This document shows, piece after piece, positions 1 through 6,152 of a DNA stretch of 6,315 nucleotides. Location of the stretch: positions 1-6,315 of the forward strand of contig JAEWMM010000090.1 in NCBI GenBank assembly GCA_023457175.1, written 5' to 3'. The stretch is from Bacillota bacterium. GTDB taxonomy: Bacteria; Bacillota; Clostridia; Oscillospirales; Ruminococcaceae. The notes under the pieces were generated by a model. It saw only the letters and a list, made by a program, of their open reading frames with translations, made no database searches and was not told the DNA's origin. Positions within the stretch are counted from its first letter, which is position 1. Every line of letters begins with the position of its first letter. Both the position numbers and the translations under genes were made by a program.

Positions 1-157
1 CTTTAACCAGTTGCCAGCTGTTTAAAGCGTCGAGAAAATTGATATAACCTGGTCTGCCGTTTAAAACTTCGAGTGGCAGCGCCCCCTCGGCCATAAAAAT
101 GCGCGACGGCTTCTGGTTAGGGTTGCAGCCGTATTTGAGCTCCAGTTCCTTTGCCAT
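1..157 (-). CDS. purH: AICAR formyltransferase, PurH lacking the cyclohydrolase domain (5' part, cut by window edge)
   Basis: Transfers a formyl group from 10-formyltetrahydrofolate to AICAR, giving FAICAR, the next-to-last step to IMP in the cytoplasm. Only the first 52 residues are in the window. They open directly with LKYGCNPNQKPSRIF (residues 7-21) and continue through LNGRPGYINFLDALNSWQLVK, which is the start of the transformylase domain of PurH. In the usual bifunctional PurH about 190-200 residues of IMP cyclohydrolase domain come before this point; here an ATG stands in their place, preceded by AAAGGAGG with a 12-nt spacer. The gene follows the PurO-type cyclohydrolase after 24 nt, so the two halves of PurH function are adjacent but separate proteins. 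That the rest of the domain is intact is inferred, since it lies outside the window. The family assignment is strong from the motif alone. Confidence 0.88.
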   Translation of the reverse strand, partial: MAKELELKYGCNPNQKPSRIFMAEGALPLEVLNGRPGYINFLDALNSWQLVK

Positions 158-181
158 GACGTGTCGATTCCTCCTTTGGCG

Positions 182-907
182 TTAACGGTGTTGATTGCCG
201 TGTTTATTAATAATCCGCGTTTCAATTTCTCCGGTCGCCAGCGCAATGCTGCGCACAAAAAGAGAAACCTTGTTATCGGGGTTGAGGCTCTCCCACAGCG
301 ACGCGGTAAAGGCGTCGATATCGCCGCCGATCGCCACCGGCACCGGCTCCCCCTCAAAGGATGGTATGGGATTGCCGTCACATTTATAGGTGTGGATGAA
401 TCGCCCCTGCCCTGCCATCGGCTCGCAGTATTCATAGAAAAACCGCTCTACTGAATCGGGGTTGCCGCCGCAGCTTTTAAGAATCGACAGCTTGTAGGAA
501 AAACCGACGTCGCAAAGATTGACAATTCCGCTGATGCGGGGCGTAAAGTTTGGCGCGTCCGGCTCAAAGGTGCGGGTGCGCAGCGCCTCCTCAAAGCTCT
601 TGCCCGCCTTGATAAAGTCGTATACCGTATCGGTCTGATCGCCGTTGGTCACGAGGATTGCCGACCCAAGCACCCTGACCGGCGCGTAGATGATCAGCGA
701 CGGATCGACCATTTTGGAGGAGTCGTGCGCCTCGGTGATGATACCGCCGTCCCGCTCAGTAAAGACGCGGTTGCGGCTGTTCTCGCTGCGGCCCATGATG
801 AAATAAGCGATGACAGCACGGCTGCCGTCCTCACTTTTGCCAATGACGATGCCCCGGCCCGGATAGGTGTTTTCTCTTAAAATATCTGAAAGCGCCAGCA
901 GTTTCAT
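182..907 (-). CDS. purO: IMP cyclohydrolase, PurO-type
   Basis: Closes the ring of FAICAR to IMP, the last step of de novo purine synthesis. The 241-residue protein has no resemblance to the N-terminal domain of PurH. It shows the PurO/IMP_cyclohyd pattern: YPGRGIVIG at residues 15-23, YFIMGRSENSRNR at 35-47, then a D/S-rich stretch (HDSSKMVDPSLIIYAPVR) and ANF-like PNFTPRISGI further on. PurO was defined in archaea, where the protein is about 200 residues; similar proteins are, from memory, common in clostridia. The ATG is set by AAAAGGAGA with a 10-nt spacer and overlaps the purN stop as ATGA, implying translational coupling. The formyltransferase gene follows directly, which supports the assigned step. 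Whether the enzyme can also act on other substrates cannot be judged. The symbol purO is used by family resemblance. Confidence 0.82.
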   Translation of the reverse strand: MKLLALSDILRENTYPGRGIVIGKSEDGSRAVIAYFIMGRSENSRNRVFTERDGGIITEAHDSSKMVDPSLIIYAPVRVLGSAILVTNGDQTDTVYDFIKAGKSFEEALRTRTFEPDAPNFTPRISGIVNLCDVGFSYKLSILKSCGGNPDSVERFFYEYCEPMAGQGRFIHTYKCDGNPIPSFEGEPVPVAIGGDIDAFTASLWESLNPDNKVSLFVRSIALATGEIETRIINKHGNQHR

Positions 908-1521
908 CGGTTTTTCGTCTCCTTTTCTCGTGCGATCTCTTCACAAAGCATAGTCGCGGCGCGGGGCAAGAGCTGCCATTCGGCCTCTTGCATCACCCGC
1001 TGCTGCAGCGTTTCGGGCGTATCGTCGGGCAGGATCTCGACCGCTTTTTGCAGCAGGATCTTGCCGCCGTCCACCACCTCGCTGACCATATGCACCGTCG
1101 CGCCGGTCACCTTGGCGCCGTAGGCCAGCGCCGCCTGGTGCACCTTTAACCCATAAAAGCCCTCGCCACAGAAGGACGGAATCAGCGACGGATGCACGTT
1201 GATGATGCGGTCTCGGTACTGTGCAATGACCGCTGTCGGCAGAATCGTCAAAAATCCGGCAAGAATAATCAGTTCAATGCCGTCATTGTGCAGCGTATCC
1301 AGCAGCGCCCGCGCGTAGGACTCGGTATCGCCATAAGCTCTTTTGGATACCACAGCAGTTTTTATGCCGTGGCTTTGAGCGCGTGTTAAGGCATAGGCCT
1401 TGTCGTTTGAGGCGACACAGAGCGCCAGCTTGCCACAGCCGAGCTCGCCGCGTTTTTCGGCATCAATGAGGGCCTGCAAATTGGTTCCCCCGCCTGAGAC
1501 CAGCACGGCTATCTTTACCAC
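904..1521 (-). CDS. purN: phosphoribosylglycinamide formyltransferase (GAR transformylase)
   Basis: Uses 10-formyltetrahydrofolate to convert GAR to FGAR, step 3 of the purine pathway. The 205-residue length fits the family (E. coli PurN has 212). Visible motifs are the phosphate-binding loop [11 protein letters not shown] at residues 9-19, the catalytic segment [11 protein letters not shown] at 107-117 with Asn108 and His110, and Asp151 in VVDGG, matching the Asn/His/Asp catalytic set of E. coli PurN. After the catalytic motif it carries [11 protein letters not shown], an insertion variant I associate with clostridial PurN. The start codon is GTG, which overlaps the purM stop by 7 nt and has AGGGAG 7 nt upstream; no ATG fits better. 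The 3' end overlaps the next gene by 4 nt. Confidence 0.95.
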   Translation of the reverse strand: MVKIAVLVSGGGTNLQALIDAEKRGELGCGKLALCVASNDKAYALTRAQSHGIKTAVVSKRAYGDTESYARALLDTLHNDGIELIILAGFLTILPTAVIAQYRDRIINVHPSLIPSFCGEGFYGLKVHQAALAYGAKVTGATVHMVSEVVDGGKILLQKAVEILPDDTPETLQQRVMQEAEWQLLPRAATMLCEEIAREKETKNR

Positions 1522-2552
1522 AGTATAACTCCCTTTTCACCCTCGGTCAGCTCACCGATGACATAGGCCGTCTCGCCTTGGGCTTTAAGCGCGGCCAGAA
1601 TGCCGTCCGCCTTTGTCCTGTCGGCCACCAGCAGCATACCGACGCCCATGTTAAAGGTGTTGAACATATCGCGCTCAGGGATGTTGCCGGTTCTGGCAAT
1701 CAAGTCAAAAATCGGCAGCACCTGAACAGCCCTGCGCTCAATTTGAGCGCACAGGCCCTCAGGCAACGCGCGCGGAATATTCTCATAGAATCCCCCGCCG
1801 GTGATGTGCGCAATACTGCGCACGCCGCCCGCCTCAATGGCGGCGAGCGCGGGCTTGACATAGAGCTTGGTCGGGGTCAGCAGCGTTTCGCCCAGCTTCG
1901 CGCCTAATTCGGCGTAGTAAGCGCCAAGGTCGGCGTGCTCGACATCAAACACCTTGCGCACAAGCGAAAAGCCGTTGGAATGCACACCCGAGGAGGCCAA
2001 CGCAATCAGCACGTCGCCCTTTTGGCAGCTTTCGGGCGTGAGGATCTTGCTCTGGTCGACAACGCCGACCGAAAAACCGGCGAGGTCGTATTCATCCTCG
2101 GCGTAAAAGCCGGGCATCTCGGCCGTTTCGCCGCCGACAAGCGCGCAGCCCGACTGCACGCAGCCCTCGGCCACGCCGGAAACAATCTCGGCCACCCGCT
2201 CGGGAGTGTTTTTACCCAGCGCGATATAATCTAAAAACAACAGCGGTTTTGCACCGCAGCAGACAATGTCGTTGACGCACATGGCCACGCAGTCGATGCC
2301 CACTGTGTCGTGCTTACCCAACAGAAAGGCAATTTTAAGCTTGGTGCCGACGCCGTCGGTGCCTGAAACGAGCACCGGACGGGATATGCCGGTCAGGTCG
2401 GGCATCAGCATGCCGCCAAAGCCGCCGATGCTGTCGAGAACAGCGGGGGTGCGGGTGCGCGCCACATGTTTTTTCATCAGCTCGACCGCCTTGTAGCCCG
2501 CGGTCACGTCCACGCCCGCGGCGCGGTAGCTTTCGGAAAAGCTGTTTTGCAT
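1515..2552 (-). CDS. purM: phosphoribosylformylglycinamidine cyclo-ligase (AIR synthetase)
   Basis: ATP-dependent ring closure of FGAM to AIR, step 5 of the pathway. With the start chosen here it is 345 residues, the same length as E. coli PurM. The PurM/SelD/ThiL-type fold is evident from SIGGFGGML (41-49), [14 protein letters not shown] (63-76), [25 protein letters not shown] (85-109), [11 protein letters not shown] (140-150), GVHSNGFSL (189-197), [13 protein letters not shown] (249-261) and FNMGVGML (300-307). An in-frame TTG at 2579 would add nine residues, but it overlaps the ribosome binding site and has none of its own, so ATG at 2552 is preferred. The stop lies inside purN. Upstream, a 275-bp gap with a MITE-like repeat separates it from purF. 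Confidence 0.96.
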   Translation of the reverse strand: MQNSFSESYRAAGVDVTAGYKAVELMKKHVARTRTPAVLDSIGGFGGMLMPDLTGISRPVLVSGTDGVGTKLKIAFLLGKHDTVGIDCVAMCVNDIVCCGAKPLLFLDYIALGKNTPERVAEIVSGVAEGCVQSGCALVGGETAEMPGFYAEDEYDLAGFSVGVVDQSKILTPESCQKGDVLIALASSGVHSNGFSLVRKVFDVEHADLGAYYAELGAKLGETLLTPTKLYVKPALAAIEAGGVRSIAHITGGGFYENIPRALPEGLCAQIERRAVQVLPIFDLIARTGNIPERDMFNTFNMGVGMLLVADRTKADGILAALKAQGETAYVIGELTEGEKGVILW

Positions 2553-2562
2553 CTTAAAACGT

Positions 2563-2567
2563 CTCCC
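2563..2567 (-). promoter_or_regulatory. ribosome binding site deciding the purM start
   Basis: GGGAG within AGAGGGAGAC stands 10 nt before the ATG at 2552. It lies inside the reading frame that would be used by the upstream TTG at 2579, which argues against that longer start. Confidence 0.7.
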
Positions 2568-2583
2568 TCTATATATCAATTTG

Positions 2584-2738
2584 TTAGGGCGTGTCTAAAA
2601 AAGCGCCTGGGAAGGCAAAACGCCCAAATTTTGATGGATTTTAGGTGCGGAGAAAGCGGTCTTGCCGACGGCAACAAGCCTGAAAAGCGCAACATTTGGC
2701 GCTTTAACGACCGATTGAATTTTCAAGACACAGCCTCA
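2584..2738. mobile_element. MITE-like inverted-repeat element between purF and purM (about 155 bp)
   Basis: The left end TTAGGGCGTGTCTAAAAAA (2584-2602) is matched in inverted orientation by TTTTCAAGACACAGCCTCA (2720-2738), about 14 of 19 positions. Inside are further complementary segments: AAAGCGCC at 2600-2607 with GGCGCTTT at 2698-2705, a competing partner AAAGCGC at 2684-2690, and a central hairpin CTTGCCGACGGCAACAAG (2661-2678). There is no open frame of note. The AGGGCGTGTCT...AGACACGCCCT type of end with an AAATTTTGA(T/C)GGATTTT-like interior resembles short repeats I recall from Ruminococcaceae-type genomes, but copy number cannot be tested here. It is non-coding, the right end is eroded, and no clear target duplication is visible. 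It could equally be a fixed structured RNA within the operon transcript. Confidence 0.5.
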
Positions 2739-2827
2739 GGCCGTTTGGCTCTCCGAACATGTTATAGCGCAAATGGGTCACAATCCAGAGCATGTCCGGC
2801 GCAATCATCGATCAACTTGCACTCAAA

Positions 2828-4261
2828 TCAGTCGGTTTCTTCATTGGGCAGCTCAAACTGGAACTTGTCGTACACGTCGCACACCGGAGCCGCAATGGGA
2901 TATTCACCGGTAAAGCAGCCCACGCAAAAATGCCCGAACTTTGGCTTTGCAATGCTTTGGACGCCCTCAACGCTTAGGTAACCCAGCGAATCGACGCCGA
3001 TCTTCTCGGCGATTTCGAGTGTCGTCATCTGGCATGCAATGAGATTCTCGGTGCTGTCAATATCGGTGCCAAAGAAGCACGGATGCCGAAACGGCGGACA
3101 TGAAACGCGCATATGCACCTCTTTTGCGCCTGCGTGACGCAAAAGATTGACAATGTTGGCGCAGGTGGTGCCGCGCACAATCGAGTCATCGATCATTACG
3201 ACGCGCTTGCCCGCGACCGTCTCGCGCAGCACGTTTAGCTTAATGCGCACCGAATCCTGCCGCTGCCCCTGACTGGGTTGAATAAAGGTTCGGCCAATGT
3301 AGCGGTTTTTGATCAGTCCGACGCCATAAGGAATGCCCGACGCCTTTGAGAAGCCAAGCGCGGCGTCAAGCCCCGAGTCGGGCACACCGATGACGACATC
3401 CGCCTCGACAGGGTGCTCCTTCCAGAGAAATTCACCCGCTTTTAAACGCGCCGCGTGTACCGAGGCCCCGTCGACAACCGAGTCGGGCCTAGCAAAATAG
3501 ACCAGCTCAAACACGCACAGGCCGGTGTTCTGACCGCAGTGGGTTTTAATCGAGCGCAGCCCGTTGTCGTCCGCGACGACAATTTCGCCCGGCTCGACGT
3601 CGCGCAGCCAGGTGGCGCCCAAGGTGTTCAGCGCGCAGGTCTCGCTCGTAAAGATGATAGAGCCGTCCTCGGTCTGGCCGATGCACAGCGGCCTAAAGCC
3701 ATGCGGGTCGCGCACGGCGATGAGCTTTCTCGGAGACATGACCACCATCGAATAAGCGCCCTCAAGACGGTGCATGGCCTTCTCAATGGCCTTCTCGATC
3801 GAAGGCTCAGTAAGCCGCGCCTTGGTAATCACATAAGAAATAACCTCGGAATCGATAGTGGAATGGAAGATCGCGCCGCCCAGCTCAAGCTCCTGCTTGA
3901 GTGCGAACGCGTTTGAAATATTGCCGTTGTGGGCAATGGCCATTGAGCCCTTGACGTGGCGCACCACCAGCGGCTGCGCGTTGATGCGCGAGGCTGTCCC
4001 GGTGGTGGAATACCGGGTATGGCCCACCGCCATCGTACCGGTGCCCAGCTCGCCCAGCACCCGCTCAGTGAAAACCTCCGGCACGAGGCCAAGGTCGCGG
4101 TGGCATTTGATGACGCCTTTGGTATTGACCGCAATGCCGCAGCTTTCCTGCCCGCGGTGCTGTAAAGCGTAAAGCGCGTAATAGGCGCTGGCCGCCACAT
4201 TGTCGCGTTTGGGCGCGCGGATACCGAACACGCCGCACTCCTCGTGGATAGAATCAAACAT
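2828..4261 (-). CDS. purF: amidophosphoribosyltransferase (glutamine PRPP amidotransferase)
   Basis: Committed step of the pathway: PRPP plus glutamine to phosphoribosylamine. The 477-residue protein is of the B. subtilis type. An eight-residue propeptide (MFDSIHEE) precedes Cys9, the N-terminal nucleophile of the glutaminase domain, which also shows HTRYSTTG (81-88) and AHNGNISN (110-117). The phosphoribosyltransferase domain carries the PRPP loop VVMIDDSIVRGTT (354-366). Four cysteines sit where the oxygen-labile 4Fe-4S cluster of the B. subtilis enzyme is bound: Cys249 (LCVFE), Cys395 (HPCFFG), Cys446 and Cys449 (FCVGC). The start has an imperfect AAAGGCGGT site a few bases upstream. The gene is flanked on both sides by the only long gaps in the operon, each with an inverted-repeat element. 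End-product inhibition by purine nucleotides is known for the family, not visible here. Confidence 0.97.
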   Translation of the reverse strand: MFDSIHEECGVFGIRAPKRDNVAASAYYALYALQHRGQESCGIAVNTKGVIKCHRDLGLVPEVFTERVLGELGTGTMAVGHTRYSTTGTASRINAQPLVVRHVKGSMAIAHNGNISNAFALKQELELGGAIFHSTIDSEVISYVITKARLTEPSIEKAIEKAMHRLEGAYSMVVMSPRKLIAVRDPHGFRPLCIGQTEDGSIIFTSETCALNTLGATWLRDVEPGEIVVADDNGLRSIKTHCGQNTGLCVFELVYFARPDSVVDGASVHAARLKAGEFLWKEHPVEADVVIGVPDSGLDAALGFSKASGIPYGVGLIKNRYIGRTFIQPSQGQRQDSVRIKLNVLRETVAGKRVVMIDDSIVRGTTCANIVNLLRHAGAKEVHMRVSCPPFRHPCFFGTDIDSTENLIACQMTTLEIAEKIGVDSLGYLSVEGVQSIAKPKFGHFCVGCFTGEYPIAAPVCDVYDKFQFELPNEETD

Positions 4262-4320
4262 TCCGTTACCGCCTTTCGACTGTTATAGTCAAATAACTTG
4301 GGAGCAGAAACAGGATTGGC

Positions 4321-4407
4321 GCGGATATTTGGTGTCTGACAAGCCGAAAGATGAAGGTGGGCTGGCGTCCGCCAAGGACGACAACGCGTGCAGACACAAA
4401 ATATCGC
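4321..4407. repeat. 87-bp inverted-repeat element in the purC-purF gap
   Basis: GATATTTGGTGTCTG (4324-4338) is the reverse complement of CAGACACAAAATATC (4391-4405) except for one position, and both arms are bordered by GCG on the outside. A second hairpin, CGTCC (4366-4370) with GGACG (4376-4380), lies within the 52-nt interior. In the operon transcript this would form a long stem with a branched or bulged loop. The shared GTGTCT core hints at kinship with the element beside purM, but the rest of the sequence differs. There is no T-run, so it is not an intrinsic terminator. It may be a short mobile repeat or an RNA stability or processing structure. Confidence 0.55.
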
Positions 4408-4471
4408 AGTTGAGCTTATTATTCAAATACGTAGACACCCTTAAGTTCAACCGCATACAAGCAAGATGCTG

Positions 4472-4490
4472 TTATCAATTAAAGTGATAA
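4472..4490. repeat. small dyad, operator-like
   Basis: TTATCA (4472-4477) and TGATAA (4485-4490) form a perfect 6-bp inverted repeat with a 7-bp AT-rich spacer, in the purC-purF gap. Size and AT content suit a repressor site, but no convincing promoter overlaps it. The rest of the gap toward purC also holds CCCCTA (4504-4509) and TAGGGG (4540-4545), a weak long-range pair without a T-run. Nothing else was recognised in the 293-bp gap. Confidence 0.3.
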
Positions 4491-4554
4491 GCCGACCTGT
4501 AGACCCCTAGGCTGTTCTGTTTTTAAGCTGTTTGACTAATAGGGGGTTAAAAGC

Positions 4555-5274
4555 TTACTCGCCCATCAGGCGGTGCAGAATTTCGTGGTACGCACCCTCG
4601 ACGTTGCCTAAGTCGCGGCGGAAGCGATCTTTGTCAAGCTTCTCGTTGGTATTAACATCCCAGAAGCGGCAGGTGTCGGGAGAAATTTCATCCGCCAGAA
4701 TAATCTCGCCGCTGTCGGTCTTACCAAACTCAAGCTTAAAATCAATAAGCTTAATGCCCAACTCCAAGAGATAGGCTTTCATAAAATCGTTAACCGCAAA
4801 GGCGTACTTGCGGATCTGAGCAATCTCCTGCTCGGTGGCGAGGTTTAGGGCAATCGCATAGTCATCGTTGATCATCGGGTCGCCGAGCGCATCATCCTTG
4901 TAGGAGAATTCCATCGCGGGGCGGGCAAGCGGCGTGCCCTCGGCCACGCCATAGCGCTTGGCCATTGAACCGGCGCAGACGTTGCGGACGATCACCTCAA
5001 GCGGGACAATCGAAACCTTGCGCACCAGCGTCTCGCGGTCTGAAAGCTGCTCGATGAAATGGGTGGGGATATTGGCCTTCTCGGAAAGCTGCTTCATCAT
5101 GAAGTTCGACACCTTGTTGTTGATGACGCCCTTGCCGTCGATGGTGCCTTTTTTAAGGCCGTTAAACGCGGTGGCATCGTCCTTGTATTCAACAATGTAG
5201 ACCTGCGGGTCGTCGGTGGCATAAACCTTTTTGGCCTTTCCTTCATAAAGCTGTTCGCCCTTAATATAGTTCAT
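4555..5274 (-). CDS. purC: phosphoribosylaminoimidazole-succinocarboxamide synthase (SAICAR synthetase)
   Basis: Joins aspartate to CAIR with ATP to give SAICAR. With the ATG at 5274 the protein is 239 residues, close to E. coli PurC (237). Motifs along the chain are [11 protein letters not shown] (8-18), the ATP-binding start; [20 protein letters not shown] (90-109); [10 protein letters not shown] (175-184); and [13 protein letters not shown] (194-206), the family signature with acidic metal and substrate ligands. A start nine codons upstream (ATG at 5301) is possible by frame alone, but AGGGAGG lies inside that extension, 8 nt before the ATG at 5274, so the shorter form is chosen. It follows purE after 47 nt and is separated from purF by a 293-bp gap. 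In the pathway it acts directly on the PurE product. Confidence 0.97.
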   Translation of the reverse strand: MNYIKGEQLYEGKAKKVYATDDPQVYIVEYKDDATAFNGLKKGTIDGKGVINNKVSNFMMKQLSEKANIPTHFIEQLSDRETLVRKVSIVPLEVIVRNVCAGSMAKRYGVAEGTPLARPAMEFSYKDDALGDPMINDDYAIALNLATEQEIAQIRKYAFAVNDFMKAYLLELGIKLIDFKLEFGKTDSGEIILADEISPDTCRFWDVNTNEKLDKDRFRRDLGNVEGAYHEILHRLMGE

Positions 5275-5282
5275 TTCCTTTT

Positions 5283-5289
5283 CCTCCCT
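5283..5289 (-). promoter_or_regulatory. ribosome binding site deciding the purC start
   Basis: AGGGAGG with an 8-nt spacer to the ATG at 5274. It falls inside the reading frame of the longer candidate starting at 5301, which has no comparable site of its own. Confidence 0.8.
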
Positions 5290-5321
5290 GTTTGTCGTCA
5301 TAGATGATCATACTATCCGTT

Positions 5322-5822
5322 TTATTCTGCGAGAATGGCAGCGACGTCAATCGCCTTGTCTTTTTTTAATACCGAATCATGCTGTGAAACGCGCAGGTCG
5401 TTAAGCTTTTGCGCCAGCGCATCATCCGAAATCGCCAGCATCTGGGCCGCGAGCAGCGCCGCATTCTGCGCGCCGTCGATGGCGACGGTCGCCACCGGAA
5501 TGCCGCCCGGCATCTGCACGGTGGAAAGCAGCGCGTCGAGTCCGTCGAGCGTCGAGGATTTGACCGGTACGCCAATGACCGGCAGCGTTGTCTGCGCGGC
5601 CAGCGAACCGGCGAGGTGCGCGGCCTTACCGGCGGCGGCAATGATGACGCCAAAGCCGTCTTCACGGGCAGATTTTGCAAACGCCGCGGCCTCAATCGGC
5701 GTGCGGTGCGCCGACAGAACCCGAACCGTAAACGGAATGCCAAGCTGGTGCAGCGTTTTGACGGCGGGCTTTAAAACCGGCAGGTCACTGTCCGAGCCCA
5801 TAACAATCGCGACTTTCTTCAT
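5322..5822 (-). CDS. purE: N5-carboxyaminoimidazole ribonucleotide mutase, class I PurE
   Basis: Produces CAIR, the substrate of the next gene's product PurC. The 166-residue length fits bacterial PurE. Visible are the phosphate-binding GSDSD (9-13), SAHRTP (37-42) with the catalytic His39 (His45 in E. coli numbering), [10 protein letters not shown] (63-72), [29 protein letters not shown] (84-112) and [10 protein letters not shown] (117-126). The AHL and MPxGIP segments mark class I, which rearranges N5-CAIR made by PurK; no purK is in the window, so it must lie elsewhere or the carboxylation must be met in another way. AGGGAGG stands 9 nt before the ATG. This is the first enzyme gene of the operon and comes directly after an intrinsic terminator, so its transcription needs read-through or regulated antitermination. 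Confidence 0.96.
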   Translation of the reverse strand: MKKVAIVMGSDSDLPVLKPAVKTLHQLGIPFTVRVLSAHRTPIEAAAFAKSAREDGFGVIIAAAGKAAHLAGSLAAQTTLPVIGVPVKSSTLDGLDALLSTVQMPGGIPVATVAIDGAQNAALLAAQMLAISDDALAQKLNDLRVSQHDSVLKKDKAIDVAAILAE

Positions 5823-5846
5823 TTGATACTACCTCCCTTTTTCTGG

Positions 5847-5882
5847 AAAAACGAAACAAGCTGCGGATTACGCCGCAGCTTG
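5847..5882 (-). terminator. intrinsic terminator between the upstream promoter and purE
   Basis: A perfect 10-bp stem CAAGCTGCGG / CCGCAGCTTG with a six-base loop (CGTAAT) is followed by TTTCGTTTTT on the minus strand. It ends about 24 nt before the purE ATG. No promoter was seen between it and purE, so it must either end a separate short RNA with partial read-through or act as an attenuator. No convincing antiterminator pairing for its left arm was found upstream. Confidence 0.85.
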
Positions 5883-5892
5883 CACCTAGGTT

Positions 5893-6012
5893 CTATTTGT
5901 GATTGCCAGAAAGGCCGGACAGACCGCGGACCGCCACATGCGCGCGGTACACAAGGCGCATTTTCGCGCAAAAAGCCCCTGAATTTGGACATCCTGCAAA
6001 GATAAGCGCCAT
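5893..6012 (-). CDS. possible 39-codon small ORF inside the purE-upstream RNA
   Basis: ATG at 6012 has AGGGGG with a 9-nt spacer and opens a 39-codon frame ending TAG, 10 nt before the terminator hairpin. The peptide is basic, with two cysteines (Cys8, Cys15) and a glycine/serine-rich end; there is no signal peptide or clear membrane segment and no run of regulatory codons. Its ribosome site lies within the proposed closing stem of the structured RNA, which would hinder translation. It is listed because position and ribosome site are better than chance, but I consider a non-coding RNA more likely. Confidence 0.15.
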   Translation of the reverse strand: MALIFAGCPNSGAFCAKMRLVYRAHVAVRGLSGLSGNHK

Positions 6013-6044
6013 TGCTGTTCGCCCCCTGTCACATCAATGATTTC

Positions 6045-6073
6045 ATTCTATACGATCGGCAAACAAATTTCAA
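6045..6073 (-). promoter_or_regulatory. sigma-A type promoter of the purE-upstream RNA and pur operon
   Basis: On the minus strand TTGAAA (6073-6068) and TAGAAT (6050-6045) are separated by exactly 17 nt; the first matches the -35 consensus at five of six positions and the second the -10 at five of six. Transcription would start near 6038. It is the only convincing promoter seen before purE, so the whole operon probably depends on it, through the terminator at 5847-5882. Confidence 0.7.
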
Positions 6074-6125
6074 TGGTTGGTTCGCATTATCGAAAAGATT
6101 GTCTTGTGTACACATCCGGTACAAA

Positions 6126-6152
6126 TAAAATGTCGATTTTTTGGACATTTTA
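6126..6152. repeat. perfect 9-bp dyad, operator-like
   Basis: TAAAATGTC (6126-6134) and GACATTTTA (6144-6152) are exact reverse complements around a 9-bp T-rich spacer. The dyad lies about 53 bp upstream of the -35 box of the pur promoter. On the plus strand its left edge (TAAAAT) could also serve as a -10 box behind TTGTGT at 6104-6109 with a 16-nt spacer. The symmetry suits a dimeric regulator; the factor is unknown. Confidence 0.5.

Larger units (their letters stand above)
5847..6038 (-). ncRNA. structured RNA upstream of purE, candidate 6S RNA (or purE leader)
   Basis: Promoter and terminator bound a unit of about 190 nt. By hand it folds as a rod: TGTGA (6033-6029) pairs with TCACA (5902-5898), CAG (6028-6026) with CTG (5909-5907), then GG, CG and ACAG (6018-6015) with CTGT (5922-5919), about 18 pairs broken by small bulges. 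An open middle follows (about 6014-5998 against 5943-5923, the latter able to form a small GC hairpin), then an apical stem with GCGC-GAAAAT-GCGC (5969-5956). Length, closing stem, large central bubble and terminal hairpin match the architecture of 6S RNA, which mimics an open promoter and binds RNA polymerase; I recall 6S genes next to purE in clostridia. Against this, I could not match a specific 6S consensus. The 5' end is inferred from the promoter. A purine-responsive leader is the main alternative. Confidence 0.45.

Noticed and set aside
2553..2579. Upstream TTG start adding nine residues to PurM
   Set aside because: The extension covers the ribosome binding site, TTG is a weak start, and ATG at 2552 gives the standard family length.
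4504..4545. Terminator after purC from CCCCTA/TAGGGG pairing
   Set aside because: Only six base pairs around a 30-nt loop and no T-run on the transcribed side; the operon appears to continue to purF.
5275..5301. Upstream ATG start adding nine residues to PurC
   Set aside because: AGGGAGG inside the extension is ideally spaced for ATG at 5274, and the shorter protein begins as the family does.
161..5826. Long plus-strand open frames opposite purO, purN, purM, purF, purC and purE
   Set aside because: They are antisense shadows of well-identified minus-strand genes, favoured by GC-rich third positions, and show no family motifs.
5923..5939. Strong similarity of ATGTGGCGGTCCGCGGT to a stretch I recall from E. 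coli 6S RNA (one difference)
   Set aside because: It would fall in a different part of the molecule from its place in E. coli 6S, so I treat it as coincidence and not as support.
5823..6044. Purine, PRPP (ykkC-type) or ZTP riboswitch in the purE leader
   Set aside because: The conserved cores of these aptamers as I remember them are not present; the short ATGTGACAGGGGGCGAAC stretch recalls the ZTP motif start, but the required downstream CACCGGGGA and CCGCCTGGGC parts are missing.
6010..6100. PurR boxes of the B. subtilis type (CCGAAC with AT flanks, paired and inverted)
   Set aside because: CGAAC occurs at 6084-6080 and 6020-6016 region on the minus strand, but both face the same way about 60 bp apart and the flanks do not fit.
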